From contig OY970827.1 in assembly GCA_963853835.1 (NCBI GenBank), forward strand, positions 75,673,734 to 75,737,733: DNA of 64,000 nucleotides. Direction: 5' to 3'. The position numbers and the translations under genes were made by a program. Shown piece after piece: positions 32,788 through 47,581 of the stretch; position 1 is the stretch's first letter; the number at the start of each line of letters is the position of its first letter. This stretch comes from Calendula officinalis (Eukaryota; Streptophyta; Magnoliopsida; Asterales; Asteraceae). The notes beneath the pieces were generated by a model. It was not told the DNA's origin and did no database searches. It was given only the letters and a program-made list of their open reading frames with translations.

Positions 32788-33994
32788 ATTTAACAATTAA
32801 ATGATGAAGATAAAAGAGATTAGGAGAAATAATTGAGTTAGAGGACGTGATATGTCAATATCATTATTTCGTGTTATTTTTCAAAGTGAACTTTCACTTA
32901 ACGTTAATTTGTTGTTAATAAATGCCCTAAAATCTGTCATTAGTAGACTTATATTTAATTAGTCATAATGTAATTTGTATTATTAGCGAACATTTATTAA
33001 TCATAATATTTGTGCATTAAATATTTCTTTTATATAATGCCAATTGACAAATGCTGATCTTAAAAAAAACAAATATTATAACATGTTCTCTTGAAACTAG
33101 CTTGTTTTTTATTTAGTTTTGTTTAGCAAATCAAACACCAAAAAGGGCTAGAACACACTTCAAATTTGTTCACACATAATACAAACTTTACATACAAAAA
33201 TGGAGGCTACTTCTTGTCACAAGATTCCTACAATTGTTTTCATATTTGTTTCGTTTTTCTTGTTGTTTACCCGATCCGTTGAATCAAATATAGAGTCGGA
33301 GAAGATGAAGTCTATTAAAGCTCATCTCGAAGAGAACAACAAGCCTTTTGTCAAATCAATTACGGTAATCAACCATTTTGTTTGCTTGTCTAGAAGAACG
33401 TGTTTACTTAAGTTTGTTATATACATTTATGTTTCCAATTTTTAAAATTTTAACGAATTGTCAATTATTTAATTTGATACAGAGCCCAGATGGTGTTATA
33501 ATAGATTGTGTCTTGTTTCATCTACAACTAGCTTTTGATATTCCCGAGTTAAAAGGAAGAATAACAATGGTAAATTTATAAGTTTGTTTCTACATATATT
33601 AACATTATATTAAATTTGTTTTATTATTGTTATCTGATAAATAACAGGATTTACCCGAGATGCCAAATGGCAATGAGAATACTGGAATCGAATCAGAAAT
33701 AAAGCAGTTATGGAATTTAAATGGTGAATCATGTCCTAATGGAACAATTCCAATAAGAAGAACAAGTGAAAATGACTTTTTTAGATTTCCTAAAGTTGAG
33801 AAGAAAATAAGTTCAAAGTACACAGAAGTGGGAGAAGGCCATGAGGTACTAAATTTGTATAGTTATTAGTTAGCATAAAACCAAACGATTTTATCTTACA
33901 ATTTTGCAAATGTTTGGCTAATTAGTGACTTACGTTGTTTTCATTTTACAATTTTACAAACTTTCCATATATTTTTTTAAACTTTCTCTTATAT

Positions 33995-34500
33995 AAACTT
34001 AGAGGTGTAATCAAGATAGTCCTTAATTCTTATGTACTCTTAAAGAATAAATCTCAACCATTAATTAATTATAATTTATGGTCATGATTAATCACATATT
34101 TTATACATGGAGGGTATTTTCATCATATTTTATATAATAAAATAAAAAAATTTATTTAGATTTATTATATTATTATTATTATTAAATTATTTTTTTCGTT
34201 AACAACACATAATGTGATAATCACATGTGACTGTATATTGAATCACATGTGATTGTACAATAAAATCACATGTGATTAGGTACAACACGTGATTATCAAA
34301 ATAATTTTCAAAAAATAAATATTAAATAAAAATATTCAATTTTTTCTGTAAGTGTCAAATGACCAAAATACACATTCATGTATAAAATATGTGATGTGAT
34401 TAATTTTGACCATTAGATCTTAGTAATCAAGTGTTGAAATTTATCCATGTAGACTACATAAAAATTAAAGACTACCTTAAATATTTTATTATAAACTTAT
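33995..34500. mobile_element. CACATGTG-type MITE in intron 3 of copy A
   Basis: Outer ends read AGATAGTCCTTAATTCTTATG at left and ATTAAAGACTACCTTAAA at right, inverted and similar to the outer parts of the elements at 23410-23890 and 59265-60180. The AT-rich centre holds several CACATGTGAT words (34220-34285). It accounts for about half of the 1.1-kb intron. Confidence 0.55.
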
Positions 34501-35699
34501 ATTCGCCACGCATAAACTTTTTAAAGAATTAAAAATGATCCAGAAATCTAAATGCCTTAAATGTCAAGCTAAAAGAATTTAATTTTGAGGACGTTCATAA
34601 TCTTGGTCATCTTCATATCATGTAAGCTTAAAATAAAAGGGCTTGTTTTCACACCATAATTTTTATTTCGTATATCACAATCATTGTTTGATATGTATGT
34701 ATAATTAACTATAAAATTTGTATTGTATGATATAAGAAATAAAGTTATAGTGCAGAAATGAATTTTCTAAAATTAATCTCCAATGTGGTTTATGAAAAAA
34801 TAATCCCTTCATATTTTTTAAACCTATTCTTAATCCACCATAAGAGATGCTTTTAGCTTTGATATATGCCCTAATTAGTATTCTCGTGATTATTTCTAGA
34901 CATTTTCATCTTTTATAACCAATTTCATTATTTGTAATTTATGTTGCAGTATGGGATGGGTTATGCACACAAAGATCAATACTATGGAATAGAAGCAATT
35001 ATAAATGTATGGGCGCCAAATGTTACGAACGCAAATGAATTTAGCCTTTCACAAGTTTGGGTCCTAAATAATAACCAAAGTGATGATCTTAACACTATTG
35101 AAGCCGGTTGGATAGTACGTATTTTCGTTTCCCTTTTCTATTAATATATTTTCTAACATATTTTACGTAAGTGATACAACTACTGAATTAAATTGCTCCA
35201 TTTTTATATTATTTTCATTAAATTCGTATTTCAAAATGTACGCTAATCATGTTGTATGAATAACATGCGAATTAGTATGTAATTAGGTCGTTTTTATTTG
35301 AACCTCCACACACGCATAATAAATATATATGATCAAACAAAAAGTTAATTTATCCGTGAAATATGTGTTAGAAATTTATACGGATTTCGATTGCTTGAAA
35401 AACTTTGAAATCGTGTATGATTACTTTCAGATTAAAATATTTCGATTGTACTATCGAAATTTCCAATCGGATAAAAACAAAGTTCAAGGCTAGAGAATGA
35501 TTTGTGTTATTAATTTCATACAAGACAAAATGACCAAAAACGATAGTTAATTCTTTCATGCACAAACTACCGAAAACTGCCATTTGGCAGTTCCAAAACT
35601 GCTCAAAACCGTTAAACAGGCGTCAGATTCACCGGGTCAGACAAACGGGCTTGAATGCCACAAATTAGATTCTCTATGCATATTTTTATAAAGGAGTAA

Positions 35700-35785
35700 T
35701 AACAAGAATACCTATTTTTCCAGACAGGGGCGCTGCCCCTTGCACCCCGTTACTAAGGGAGCTACTTCTGGATCCCCGTAAATTC
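35700..35785. other. GC-rich palindromic patch in intron 4 of copy A
   Basis: AGGGGCGCTGCCCCT (35728-35742) is a near-perfect palindrome, followed by TGCACCCCGTTAC. It stands out in a very AT-rich intron and may be the edge of a transposon. Not identified. Confidence 0.4.
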
Positions 35786-37275
35786 AGTATATTTTAATAG
35801 TATGTTTTGTTTGTTATGGCAGGTTTATCGAGAGCTAAACAAAGACTTGAAACCTAGGCTTTTTATTTACTGGACTGTAAGTTTTATGTTTACATGTTTG
35901 CTAATTTATATACCTTTTTTTTTTCATTTTTATGCTACTATCATGTGCGGAACTTTAAATTCCACTAGCGGCGGCACCCATGTGGTCGTATTAATGAAAG
36001 ATTTTAATTTAACGTGAAAGTGAAAACATTTATACAGAGTGATGGATATGGTATAACAGGATGCTATAATTTGATGTGTATAGTAAAGGGTTCGTACAAA
36101 CGAATAGTAAGATAAGTCTTGGAGCTGCTCTAGTACCAGTATCAACGTATAATGGTGCACAATTTGAAATCCCCATATTAATTTGGAAGGTGAATTTTAA
36201 ATATTTCTTTCACTAGTTTTGTTTTTTCACGATTTTGACAGAGATAGCTAGAGATAGTGAGAATAAATCTAAGTCACTCATCTTAACAATAATTCAGAAT
36301 AATCATACGTGAATAATAATTATTCATATATGAACAAATCTAAAACTTACAATCTCAACCTTTTTTTGTAAAACTCAATGAAATCCTCTCCTATATATTC
36401 CGTATATCGGAAGGGTTACTTTGAAAATTTGAAAAAACGTGAGAATGTGAGAATTTTTTGCGGTGGCAAACTTGTAAATAAGTTGAACTTCAGAGACGCA
36501 CGCGATATCAAATATGTAAATAAATTAAACTTTAAAGAGACGCGTAAATTTATTCATATATTTGAATAAACTAACATAGTTTATTCATGTATGAATATAT
36601 ATGGTTTATTTATATATATGATTCATTTATGATTATCAGTAATCATGTATGAATAGATCACTGTTTATTTACATCTGAAATAATATATTATGTATTCTTC
36701 TATGAATATACATAGATTATTCATACATGAATAAACATACTTTAATCATAATCGAAAAGTGATTGTAATCTCTACTTGATTTTGATTTCCGCAGGACAAG
36801 AAAACCGGAAACTGGTGGTTGTGTTTAGGAGGTAATTTGAGTAGACAAAATCTAGTAGGATATTGGCCATCAATTTTATTCACGCAGCTTCGAGATCATG
36901 CAAATGAGATTCAATTTGGCGGTGAAATAGTCAACACTAAAAAATCATTAGGTGAGCACACGTCAACCCAAATGGGTAGTGGTCATTTCGCGACTGAAGG
37001 ATTTAAGAAGGCAGCGTATATTAGGAATTTGCAAGTGGTTGATGGACAATATAAGTTAAACTCGATGACAAATTTACATTTGACATCAGATCATCGCAAT
37101 TGTTATGATGTTAAAGGTGGGATGCATGATAGCAAATGGGGTAGTTATATATATTTCGGAGGTCCTGGAAAAAATCCGAATTGTCCTTGATCAAACGTTG
37201 GATTTTACTCATTTATTAATAATATATAAAATATAATCCCCTTTTATTAAGTTTTCTTTGCATTTTTGTATGAAA

Positions 37276-37825
37276 CTAGTAAGTTTTATCCTGCGCGATG
37301 TCGCGGGGGATTTTCATATGATACTTAAAATACTATTTATCAACATATATACAACATCCAAAAGATTGTTTTATACGATGATCAATGTGTCGCTTTTGTT
37401 ATTACGTTAATTGTATGTAACGAATCTCGAACCGTGTTTGTAGTTGTGTCAAATAGTGTCGTGGTGGTTAATTTTCTTCCATAAACTTATATATGTGTTG
37501 ACTTCCATAAACTTATAGTGTAAGAGTATGACTCCAAAAATCATAACAATAAAAATGAGATTTCCAGAAATTGAGACCTGGAGGAAAACTAAATTTATGC
37601 CAAAAAGTTGAATTCAGTTTATTAAAGTGTAATTCTAGATTTTAGTGAGCAAAATTCAGAATAATTAAAAAATTCGACTGATACATATACATTGTGTTGT
37701 GTATAAGCCATAAGTCCTTTTAAATTAGTTTTCCCCAACACCCCTTAAAATCACTTTGTTTCTTAAATCACGATTATCTAATAAATATTGATTTTCAAAA
37801 TCCTATTTCGGTAATAAAAATATTA
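37276..37825 (-). mobile_element. Helitron-like 3' end beside copy A
   Basis: On the minus strand, a hairpin (CCCCCGCGACATCGCGCAGG) lies about 15 bases before CTAG at 37276. The flank of copy B reads TATATGAAA^TGTAAG where copy A has TATGAAA|CTAG, giving an empty A^T site. The 5' end could not be placed; the following 550 bases hold no gene. Confidence 0.55.
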
Positions 37826-38396
37826 ATAAATTTTATTCCCTTTGCAGCAAAGAAAATCGAAATATTCTTTTTTGCCTTCTTAATTAGCTTTTAATAATAT
37901 AGTTTAAAATACAATTTTTAATACATATACGATGTTTATAATGTATTTTCTTGCCTTCCGAGATACTTGAGATTTCTACAAAATTAAAATTAAACAATTA
38001 AATAATGGCCAAAAAAAGAGGTTAGGAGAAATATTGGGTTACACTGTTCGTAATGGTTCCGGGTGACCGTGACTTTTTCGGCGACCGCATTCTACCATTA
38101 TATGGGTTAAAAGACGTTATATGTTAAACTGTTCGACGACCACCTCCCATTACGTGACCATATACACCTTAAAATTACATTCAGTTTAGTTGTGCATGCG
38201 ACCAATTGTAGTCGCTTGTATATGTGCAATAGCCGCTTGTACATTATGAACAATATGTATTAATAAAATAAATTTCAAGATTTGGTCGTGAGTTTGTTCA
38301 TTACTATGAAGGTTTGGTCATCCATATTTGGTCTGAAGAGATAAAAATTAGTGCGAGACTGATTTGGCATTGATGACCAAACCTAGGTTTGATCAC
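37826..38396. repeat. Duplicated upstream block (copy B side)
   Basis: 37826-38040 matches the region upstream of copy A (32470-32850) and 38262-38420 matches that upstream of copy C (54105-54168 plus 56596-56690). This shows that the duplicated unit was longer than the gene. Between lies a MITE-like stretch with TTCGTAATGGT / ACCATTATGAA ends. Confidence 0.65.
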
Positions 38397-38737
38397 CATT
38401 ATGAATAATCTTAGAGTAAATTACACGGATGGTCCTGTGATTTGTCATGAGTTTTGGATTTGGTCCCTAAGTTCTAGAAATTACAAAGATAGTCACTAAC
38501 TTCAGGACTTCGTATTGGTTTAACAGCCATTTATGTAAAATGACTAAATTACCCTCACGTGCTTTGCACATGTCTAGATTTAACAGCCATTTTTAACGAC
38601 AGTTACGCTTAGGGACCAATACGAAGTCCTGAAGTTAGTGACTATCTTTGTAATTTCTAGAACTTAGGGACTAAATCCAAAACCACATGGACCATCCGTG
38701 TAATTTACTCTAAGATTATTCATAATCGATTGATGCC
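38397..38737. mobile_element. Long foldback MITE
   Basis: Arms of about 130 bases: TTAGAGTAAATTACACGGAT (38411) through CAGGACTTCGTATTGGT on the left, and ACCAATACGAAGTCCTG through ATCCGTGTAATTTACTCTAA (ending about 38713) on the right. The pairing extends outward into the flanks (ATTATGAATAATC / GATTATTCATAAT). Related blocks upstream of copies A and C lack it. Confidence 0.75.
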
Positions 38738-39935
38738 TGTTTCATCCAATCGATTCTTTCATCCAATCGATTCCATGGTTGCTCGATTGCCATTCCTCCT
38801 TGGTACCTTCGATCATGCATCTGCAATTGCGTCTTGATTATCTCTCATGGCGATCTATTATATAAATCGGGAACGATGAAAGGAAACAGGAAAGGAGGAT
38901 CAGACAAAAGCTTTTGATATACAATTAATTCGTCGAAACCTCTCTCAAATCTCCCACTTCGTGTTTGTCATCAGGTTAATTATTCGTTCAGTTTTAAAAC
39001 TTTTTAGATGTATCAATCGTTTGACCTACATCTCAGTTATTTACAACCCTCACTAACTTGTAAGCACACACCACACAGGTGTTAGATAAATTGAATCTTT
39101 CTTCAATGTTTTTACAGGATAAATCCTTGAGCTCGAAAATGGTGGTTTTGCGATCTCTGATCTTCTCCTTTCAATTTATCTTTCTCCGTTGTTTGGTCTG
39201 AGTCATGTGCGTTTCGTTTTTCTGTATCTATTTTGGTTCCTGTTTTTCTAATTTTTGTTCATAACATATTGTTGTTATTTAAATAATTATTTTTCTAACC
39301 TGCAGGTATCAATCGTTTTGAGTTTTTTTGTGGCTTATAAGGGTTCTCTTGTGACCAGTGATGAGCTTTTATTAGAGGGATTAAACATTAGCAATGGTTC
39401 ATTCAGTAAATGGTGATGCGGTTGTCGAAGGACAATGTGATGAACTTTTTATTTTGATGTATGTATTTGTTAATTATGATTTGGTTTTTGTTGACATGTT
39501 GATAGCAGTAACTAATATTATTAACGATTTGATTTAAGTGTCTTTAAATTTGTTTATTGCAGTTGATCAAGTCAAAGACTTGAAGGTTAATGATTTTTTT
39601 GTTACTCTCAAGCTAGATGAAGGTCATTTGAATATGAAATTGGTGTTTGAATGGTCGAGATTTACAATGAGCAAGGGGTTCGTGATCTGAATAACAATAC
39701 CCTTTGAAAAGGAAGCAATGATTCTTGAATAAGAACAAACTCGTTTGGAGCAAAAATACTGATCTGAATTTCATTAGTGGTTTTAAGATGTCCAAAAAAG
39801 ATGTACAACTGTTGAAAAAGAAACTAAAAGAGCAACTGAGTTGATCGACCTTGTTCGGGCAGTTGAGAAACGAGACTCAACATTTGGTCGCCGCAACAGG
39901 GTACCCGCCGCCGCATTGCGCGGGTACCCTGCTAG
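38738..39935 (+). mobile_element. Helitron 3' portion with a possible captured gene fragment
   Basis: The 3' end is a hairpin (GGTACCCGC...GCGGGTACC) then TGCTAG|T at 39932-39935, identical in style to those ending at 55682 and 56595. The sequence after it (TATTTATATTGCTAGTATAATG) resembles 31997 onward, which lacks the element. Before it, 38740-39890 alternates gene-like and T-rich intron-like stretches (for example TGCAG|TTGATCAAGTCAAAGACTTG near 39560), suggesting captured exons. I did not recognise the gene, and the 5' end was not found. Confidence 0.5.
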
Positions 39936-40517
39936 TATATTTATATTGCTAGTATAATGTTGTATATTATAGAACTCACTAAGTTTCTATAGCTTACACG
40001 TGTAGTGGCTCATGTTTTCAGGAAAGGATAAGAGCAAGAGCAAGATTATAGATAATTAAAGTTGATAGCCGAAGTTTTGAACAACTTTGACTTATTGTAG
40101 ATGGTTGTATTTTGGGTTGAGTTTAGTTGGTTTGTATCCGGTAGATCTATATATTAGAATTATGTCTAGTTTGTGTTTGATATTTTGAAAGTTCTTGAAT
40201 TAATGTCTAAACCTTGTATTTTGAAAACGTTACGTATTTTTATTTATGTTAGATGTTGTTTAGTAGCTGTTTTGGGTGCGGTCGTTACATCAGCTCACAC
40301 TCCAACTGATATGATTCTCTTTAGATTTTTAGGCCTCATCATCATAAAATATATAAACACACAAAATACCAAATACTTTAATAAATTGATATGAACCCCA
40401 CCAAAACCAACCTTTCAACTCTTCCCCTAGAGGATGAGTTTCACTGACGAGTACAATCTGAAGTGTGGTGCCAACGGTGGTTGGAGAAATTTGGCCCAGA
40501 TGAAGTCGTTAGCTCCT
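39936..40517. other. Duplicated flank between Helitron end and copy B promoter
   Basis: Begins with sequence shared with 31997-32075 and ends with GGCCCAGATGAAGTCGTTAGCTCC, shared with 32080-32100. In copy A those two parts are adjacent; here they are 480 bases apart. No gene; the 73-codon ORF at 40173 is not supported. Confidence 0.45.
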
Positions 40518-41317
40518 GCCAATAATTTTGTGTTATTTTTCAAAGTGAACTTTCACTTAATGTTAATTTGTTTTGTTAATAAATGCCCTAAAATCTGTCA
40601 TTAGTAGACTTATATTTAATTAGTCATAATGTAATTTGTATTATTAGCGAACATTTATTAATCATAATATTTGTGCATTAAATGTTTATTTTATATAATG
40701 CCAATTGACAAATGTTGATCTAAAAAAACAACTATTACAACATGTTCTCTTAAAACTAGCTTGTTTTTTATTTAGTCTTGTTCCGCAAATTAAACACCAA
40801 AAAGGGCTAGAACACACTTCAAAAAATATATATATATAACTCCCCATGATTATTACTACATTTGACAAAAAAAAAAAAAAATTAAAAATTGTGATCCATT
40901 TTTTTTTTTGTGAATCATAATAATGATCAATATTTTTTTTGTGCGTCAAAATTATGATACATATATTTTTTTTGATCATTTTTTTTAGATCTTGGCTGCG
41001 ATTTTATGTTTAAAATAGAACTTTTTTTGAAAAAAGTTTGTATTTGATCATTTTCAAAGTTTTTTTTGGAGTCCTCGCAATTCTCACCGGTTTTTGAGTT
41101 CTCACCGGATCCGGATCCTAATAAGTTGAACTTAGAAAATAAATTTGAAAAAATGTGAGAATGTGAGAAATTTTTGGCGGTGACAAACTTGTAAATAAGT
41201 TGAACTTTAGAGACACGCGTGTTGGCAAACTTGTAAATAAATTGAACTTTAAAGACGTGCGTAAATTTTCTTCATATTTGAATAAACATAGTTTATTCAT
41301 GTATGAATATATATATA

Positions 41318-43571
<2,254 letters not shown>

Positions 43572-43721
43572 ATTCATATATGATTATTAAAAATCATTAC
43601 TAATAGTATATGAATAGACCAATGTGTATTTATATATGAAATAATATATTCTATATTCATTTATGAATTTACATAGATTATTCATGTATGAATAAAAATA
43701 CTTTAATCATAATAAAAACAA

Positions 43722-43906
43722 GGGATTTGCTAACCATTGCCCTTAGGGCAATGGTTAAAAATGGATAAAGTGGTTTTTGTACAATTAATAATCAAAGGTG
43801 GTTATTAAAATGCATGAGGGTGGTTTTTTATTAGTTAATGTACAATGATTTAAAGCCAATAAAAATTTCTTAAACATTGCCCTAAGGACAATGGTTAGCA
43901 TTTTCC
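43722..43906. mobile_element. Small MITE in intron 6 remnant of copy B
   Basis: Inverted ends GGATTTGCTAACCATTGCCC and CAATGGTTAGCATTTTCC, with AAAAACA flanks. The matching intron of copy A (around 36755) is empty, so it arrived after the duplication. Confidence 0.75.
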
Positions 43907-44285
43907 TAAAAACAATTGTAATCTCTACTTAATTTTGATTTCCGCAGGACCCGAAAACCGGAAACTGGTGGTTGGCTGTAGGAGGTAATTTGAGTAGACA
44001 TGATATATTAGGATACTGGCCATCAAATTTATTCACGCATCTTCGAGATCATGCAAAAACGGTTCAATTTGGCGGTGAAATTGTCAACAAAAAACCATTT
44101 GGTGAGCACACGTCAACCCAAATGGGTAGTGGTCATTTCCCGAGTGAAGGATTTAAGAAGGCAGCCTTTATTAGGAATTTGCAAGTGGTTGATCGACAAA
44201 ATAAGTTAAACTCGATGTCAAATTTAAAATTGAAATCAGACAATCGCAATTGTTATGATGTTAAAAGTGGGTATAATAGCGATTG

Positions 44286-44287
<2 letters not shown>

Positions 44288-44319
<32 letters not shown>

Positions 44320-44430
44320 AAACGGCAAATCTAATCTACTCCTAATTACCACATATGTCCACGACGGGACTCGAACTCCTGACCTCAAGGTTAAGAGGCA
44401 GACACCATACCGCTAGGCCAAAGACCTTTT
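44288..44430 (-). mobile_element. tRNA-derived SINE in exon 7 of copy B
   Basis: A perfect 18-bp target duplication, GGTATAATAGCGATTGGG, flanks the insert (44270-44287 and 44431-44448). On the minus strand the SINE begins GGTCTTTGGCCTAGCGGTAT (A box TGGCCTAGCGG), continues with B box GAGTTCGAGTCCC, and ends in a poly(A) tail of about 31 bases. About 143 bp. The perfect duplication and long pure tail indicate a recent insertion. Confidence 0.92.
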
Positions 44431-44714
44431 GGTATAATAGCGATTGGGGTAGTTATATATATTTCGGAGGTCCTGGAAAAAGTCCAATTTGTTCTTGATC
44501 AAACGTTGGATGTTACTAATTTATCATCAATATATGAAATATAATTTTCTTCTTTGCATTTTTATATGAAATGTAAGTTTTCTTTTGGTAATTCATGTTC
44601 CGACTCGCAAACCAACTAATCTCATGATGAAGTGGACGTAGTGATGATCAAACCCAAATTTGATTACTATATTATATCAGCGTTACATTAATTTTTTTCT
44701 CTCCAGACCAAATA

Positions 44715-45027
44715 CTTCCTCCGATTCAAAATAAGTGATATACTTTCCTTTTTGGGGTGATTCAAAATAAGTGATACACTTTGAAAAGTTTCCTTATTTG
44801 GCAAATAAAATGGGACCCACACCCACTAACTATTTACTTTAACAAAGTGAAATGACCCTTTTACCCTTACTTTTTACTTTTAAACATCATTAACCTTACT
44901 TTATTCAAAAGGTGTGGGACCCATTCCCCACTAACCATCTAATTAATCTAATTTAACCATCATTATAATCTTTTGCCTCAAAAATCGTGAAACCCCAAGT
45001 GTATCACTTATTTTGAATCGGAGGAAG
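44715..45027. mobile_element. Stowaway-type MITE, TTCAAAATAAGTGATA family
   Basis: Ends CTTCCTCCGATTCAAAATAA and TTATTTTGAATCGGAGGAAG are near-perfect inverted repeats flanked by TA (44713-44714, 45028-45029). The left arm contains the subrepeat TTCAAAATAAGTGATA twice. Non-coding, 313 bp. Confidence 0.85.
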
Positions 45028-45159
45028 TATATATGATAAACTCTGACCTAACCCCCGTAGTGTGGTGAACAAATTCACGACCGAATCTTAATATTGACTT
45101 TATTGGTACATTTATCAATTTCTATGCATAATGTACAAGTACGTTTCACACCACGCCCT

Positions 45160-45821
45160 TGTTGGAATATGCTTCACATGTATAACATATAGTTATATGG
45201 CTAGTTGTTTGTGAGCCTAAAGGGTCACACACTTAAACACTAAACACCATTATATAATTAGTGTAATTAGTGTAATTACATTAATTATTAATACATATAA
45301 GCTATGAGCTTGTCTATCATAAGTTTAATATTAAAAGTTAATATTGAAACTTTCTTGTGGGCAAACTAGAAGAAACAAAAGATAGGGACTTGTGGGCAAA
45401 TAAGACTAATGATTTATGGAAATCATTAAAGGATTGTAATGGCACCATTAAGAGATATAATGGTCCATAAACTCCTTTCTTTGACCACACTTGGCCGTCC
45501 CCTCTTACACACACTTTGAAGGTGTTTTGTTTTCTCTCTTTTGCTCTCAAGACTCTAGGACTAGCATCCATTACATTGGTGTTCTTGGAAGTGTTGTGTG
45601 GACTTGCTTTAGAGGTATTCCCCATTGGAATCCTTGGTTTCGGTTGCTCACAATATCCATCCGAATTCATCATTGATCAAAGGCAACTAGGGTATGATTC
45701 TTATACCATTCTCTTTGATTTTTCTTTTAGTTTAATTGTATGATTGATATCAAGATCCTTTCATGGTGATAAATACTTTCCGCTGCGTTTTGTTAATTGT
45801 TTTAACCGAAAATCACCATTA
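45160..45821 (+). repeat. 5' LTR of the copia element
   Basis: 662 bp. Identical by eye to the 3' LTR. A TATA-like motif (TAATGGTCCATAAACTCC region preceded by TTAAGAGATATAA) lies around 45450, before a pyrimidine-rich stretch. Confidence 0.95.
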
Positions 45822-47581
45822 GTGGTATCACGAGTCATTATATTAATCATATAATTAGCTAGATTTTGTAAAAAGTGGCAAAAATCAATCGGTTTTGATG
45901 TATAAAAATCCCGATCGGAAAGAAAAAAAAAAAAAACCCTACGGTTTTTTGTTTTTTTTTTTCGGTTTTTTTTTTAATTTAAAAGATGGGTTAAAACATG
46001 TATTTTTGGAACCCTATTGTCACTTGTTACAAAATCAAATCAAAAAGTTAATCTAGTTTATTGAATTTTTTGATTATTTGGCTTGGAATTCTTGTTTAAT
46101 TATGTTTTTTGATATGGCAAAACATGTATTTTTGCCATATCCCAAGCCAAAGCCTTGTCAAATTGTTGATTGTTTGTGCAAACCGATGAAAGCCTAGACC
46201 GTTTGTGAATGAATGTGGTTGATGTTTGGTTGTTTGTTTATTTCGGGAAAAGCCGTGTTTTTTTTTTTGGCTTAATTGTTGTAATTTGTTTCATTTTTTT
46301 TCTTTTATTTTTGGTGCCATTTTTGGGGCAATTTGTAATGTAAAAGTAATAGAATAGATTGTATTTATTTTATCTTTTTATTGTAAATTGTTTGACAAAA
46401 ATATTGAAGACTTATGAAGAAAACAACAAATTTCCGTCACAAAAGCGAGGGCTGTACGAAAACAGGTTTTCCAGAGGCATACGGACTCCTTTTTGGGCGA
46501 TTCAAAAGCCCAAAATGCTTGCAAAGTCGTGGGCTACAACTTTCCAGAAGGCCGGGAAGACCAGCGAAGACTCCTTCAGTGACTTTTCGGGCTTCAAAGT
46601 CTGCTGGAATTTTCTGGCAGATTACACTTTTTCACAATTTTGGGTTCTACTTGCTCAAGAATGTCTTGGAGCAAGTGGGAGCCCATTGGGTTTATGTAGG
46701 CCCGTTTGGGTTCATGTTGGCCCGTCCCCTAGTTTGACCCTTCGGTCCGTCGTGATGACTCACGTGACCGAACCTAGGATTTCATCGGTCGAGGTTTGCA
46801 CAAAATTATGTTGCATGTTTTATTCTTTGTTTGTGGTTGTTTTTCTTTTCTATTAGATACAAATAGTAAAACAAATTAAAAATGGTTTTTTGACACAAAC
46901 ATTAAAACATTCAAACCCTTAATCATCGATGACTACCAGTTAATCATTGATGATTAAACCTTTAATCTAAAATCGTTTTGAGATTAAACTAAGTTTAAAT
47001 ATGATTTGAAACTCATCACTTAATAATCGCTAAAAGTTTTTACCGTTTATTACAAGACTTATGAAGTGGTATGAATGAAGTACATGATTCATTCATATCT
47101 TAAATAAAATTTTATTAAATTAAAATTTAAACATACCTAAAATTTAAGTCACGCCGTCCAATCGGTTGTAAATCACTTGCTTCTATTTTTGAATTCACGT
47201 GAGACGTGGTTTGAATTTAAATCCGAGGTCATTATTCTCTACGGTGAGACCTAGATCTATTTTGACATGATTTCACATTGGATGACTTAATCAAGTTAAC
47301 GGTGAGACCTTGACTCGAGGCGACGATGCGACAAACATGCCACTTGACCCTAGATGCTTGTTCACTAGGTGCCATGAAGTCCCATACCTCTAAGAGTTGC
47401 ACTTGTAATGCAATTGTTGAACGTCACCTACCTATTGGATCTATCATCTCTAGCAGATCAACTGATGCGATGATAGAAGCTCAATGGGATCTTAGCTTTT
47501 AATTAAAATTAATTGGGTAGTTAATTTATTAAAAGAAATTATTATTAAAAATACTAATTAATGAACTTTGTAATTTTGTAG

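Larger units (their letters stand above)
31985..33199 (+). promoter_or_regulatory. Upstream region of neprosin copy A
   Basis: Conserved promoter block 32864-33170 (TTTCGTGTTATTTTTCAAAG ... CACCAAAAAGGGCTAGAACA) recurs upstream of copy B (40518-40830) and, split by a Helitron, upstream of copy C (56695-56863 and 57866-57995). Further upstream, 32470-32850 recurs at 37826-38040 without the two small insertions listed separately. The phrase at 31990-32090 recurs at 39938-40015. Confidence 0.6.
33200..37190 (+). pseudogene. Neprosin-type (DUF239) gene, copy A, frameshifted
   Basis: Seven exons: 33200-33364, 33483-33569, 33648-33845, 34950-35114, 35823-35876, 36038-36189, 36795-37190, all GT-AG. 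Signal peptide in exon 1 (IVFIFVSFFLLFTRSVESN). Exon 2 (SPDGVIIDCVLFHLQLAFDI) is the neprosin activation-peptide signature. Exons 4-7 form the neprosin domain: FSLSQVWVL ... NTIEAGWI, then YRELNKDLKPRLFIYWT, SDGYGITGCYNLMC, and NWWLCLGGNLSRQNLVGYWP with FGGEIVN. The Glu in TIEAGW and in GGEIVN are my candidates for the two catalytic glutamates of neprosin, a secreted Pro-cleaving glutamic peptidase. Exon 6 is 152 nt where 147 are expected; the extra 5 nt after CYNLMC put the frame into a stop at 36113-36115. The rest of exon 6 and exon 7 are intact in the old frame, so the break is young, or an assembly error. Confidence 0.8.

Noticed and set aside
44319..44430. tRNA gene
   Set aside because: A and B boxes are present, but the acceptor stem is absent and there is a poly(A) tail with an 18-bp target duplication, so it is a SINE.
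45338..45743. ORFs of 60-111 codons in both copia LTRs
   Set aside because: Repeated in both LTRs because the LTRs are duplicates; no similarity to any protein I know.
46359..46856. 165-codon ORF in the copia leader
   Set aside because: No domain recognised; long untranslated leaders are usual for this element type.
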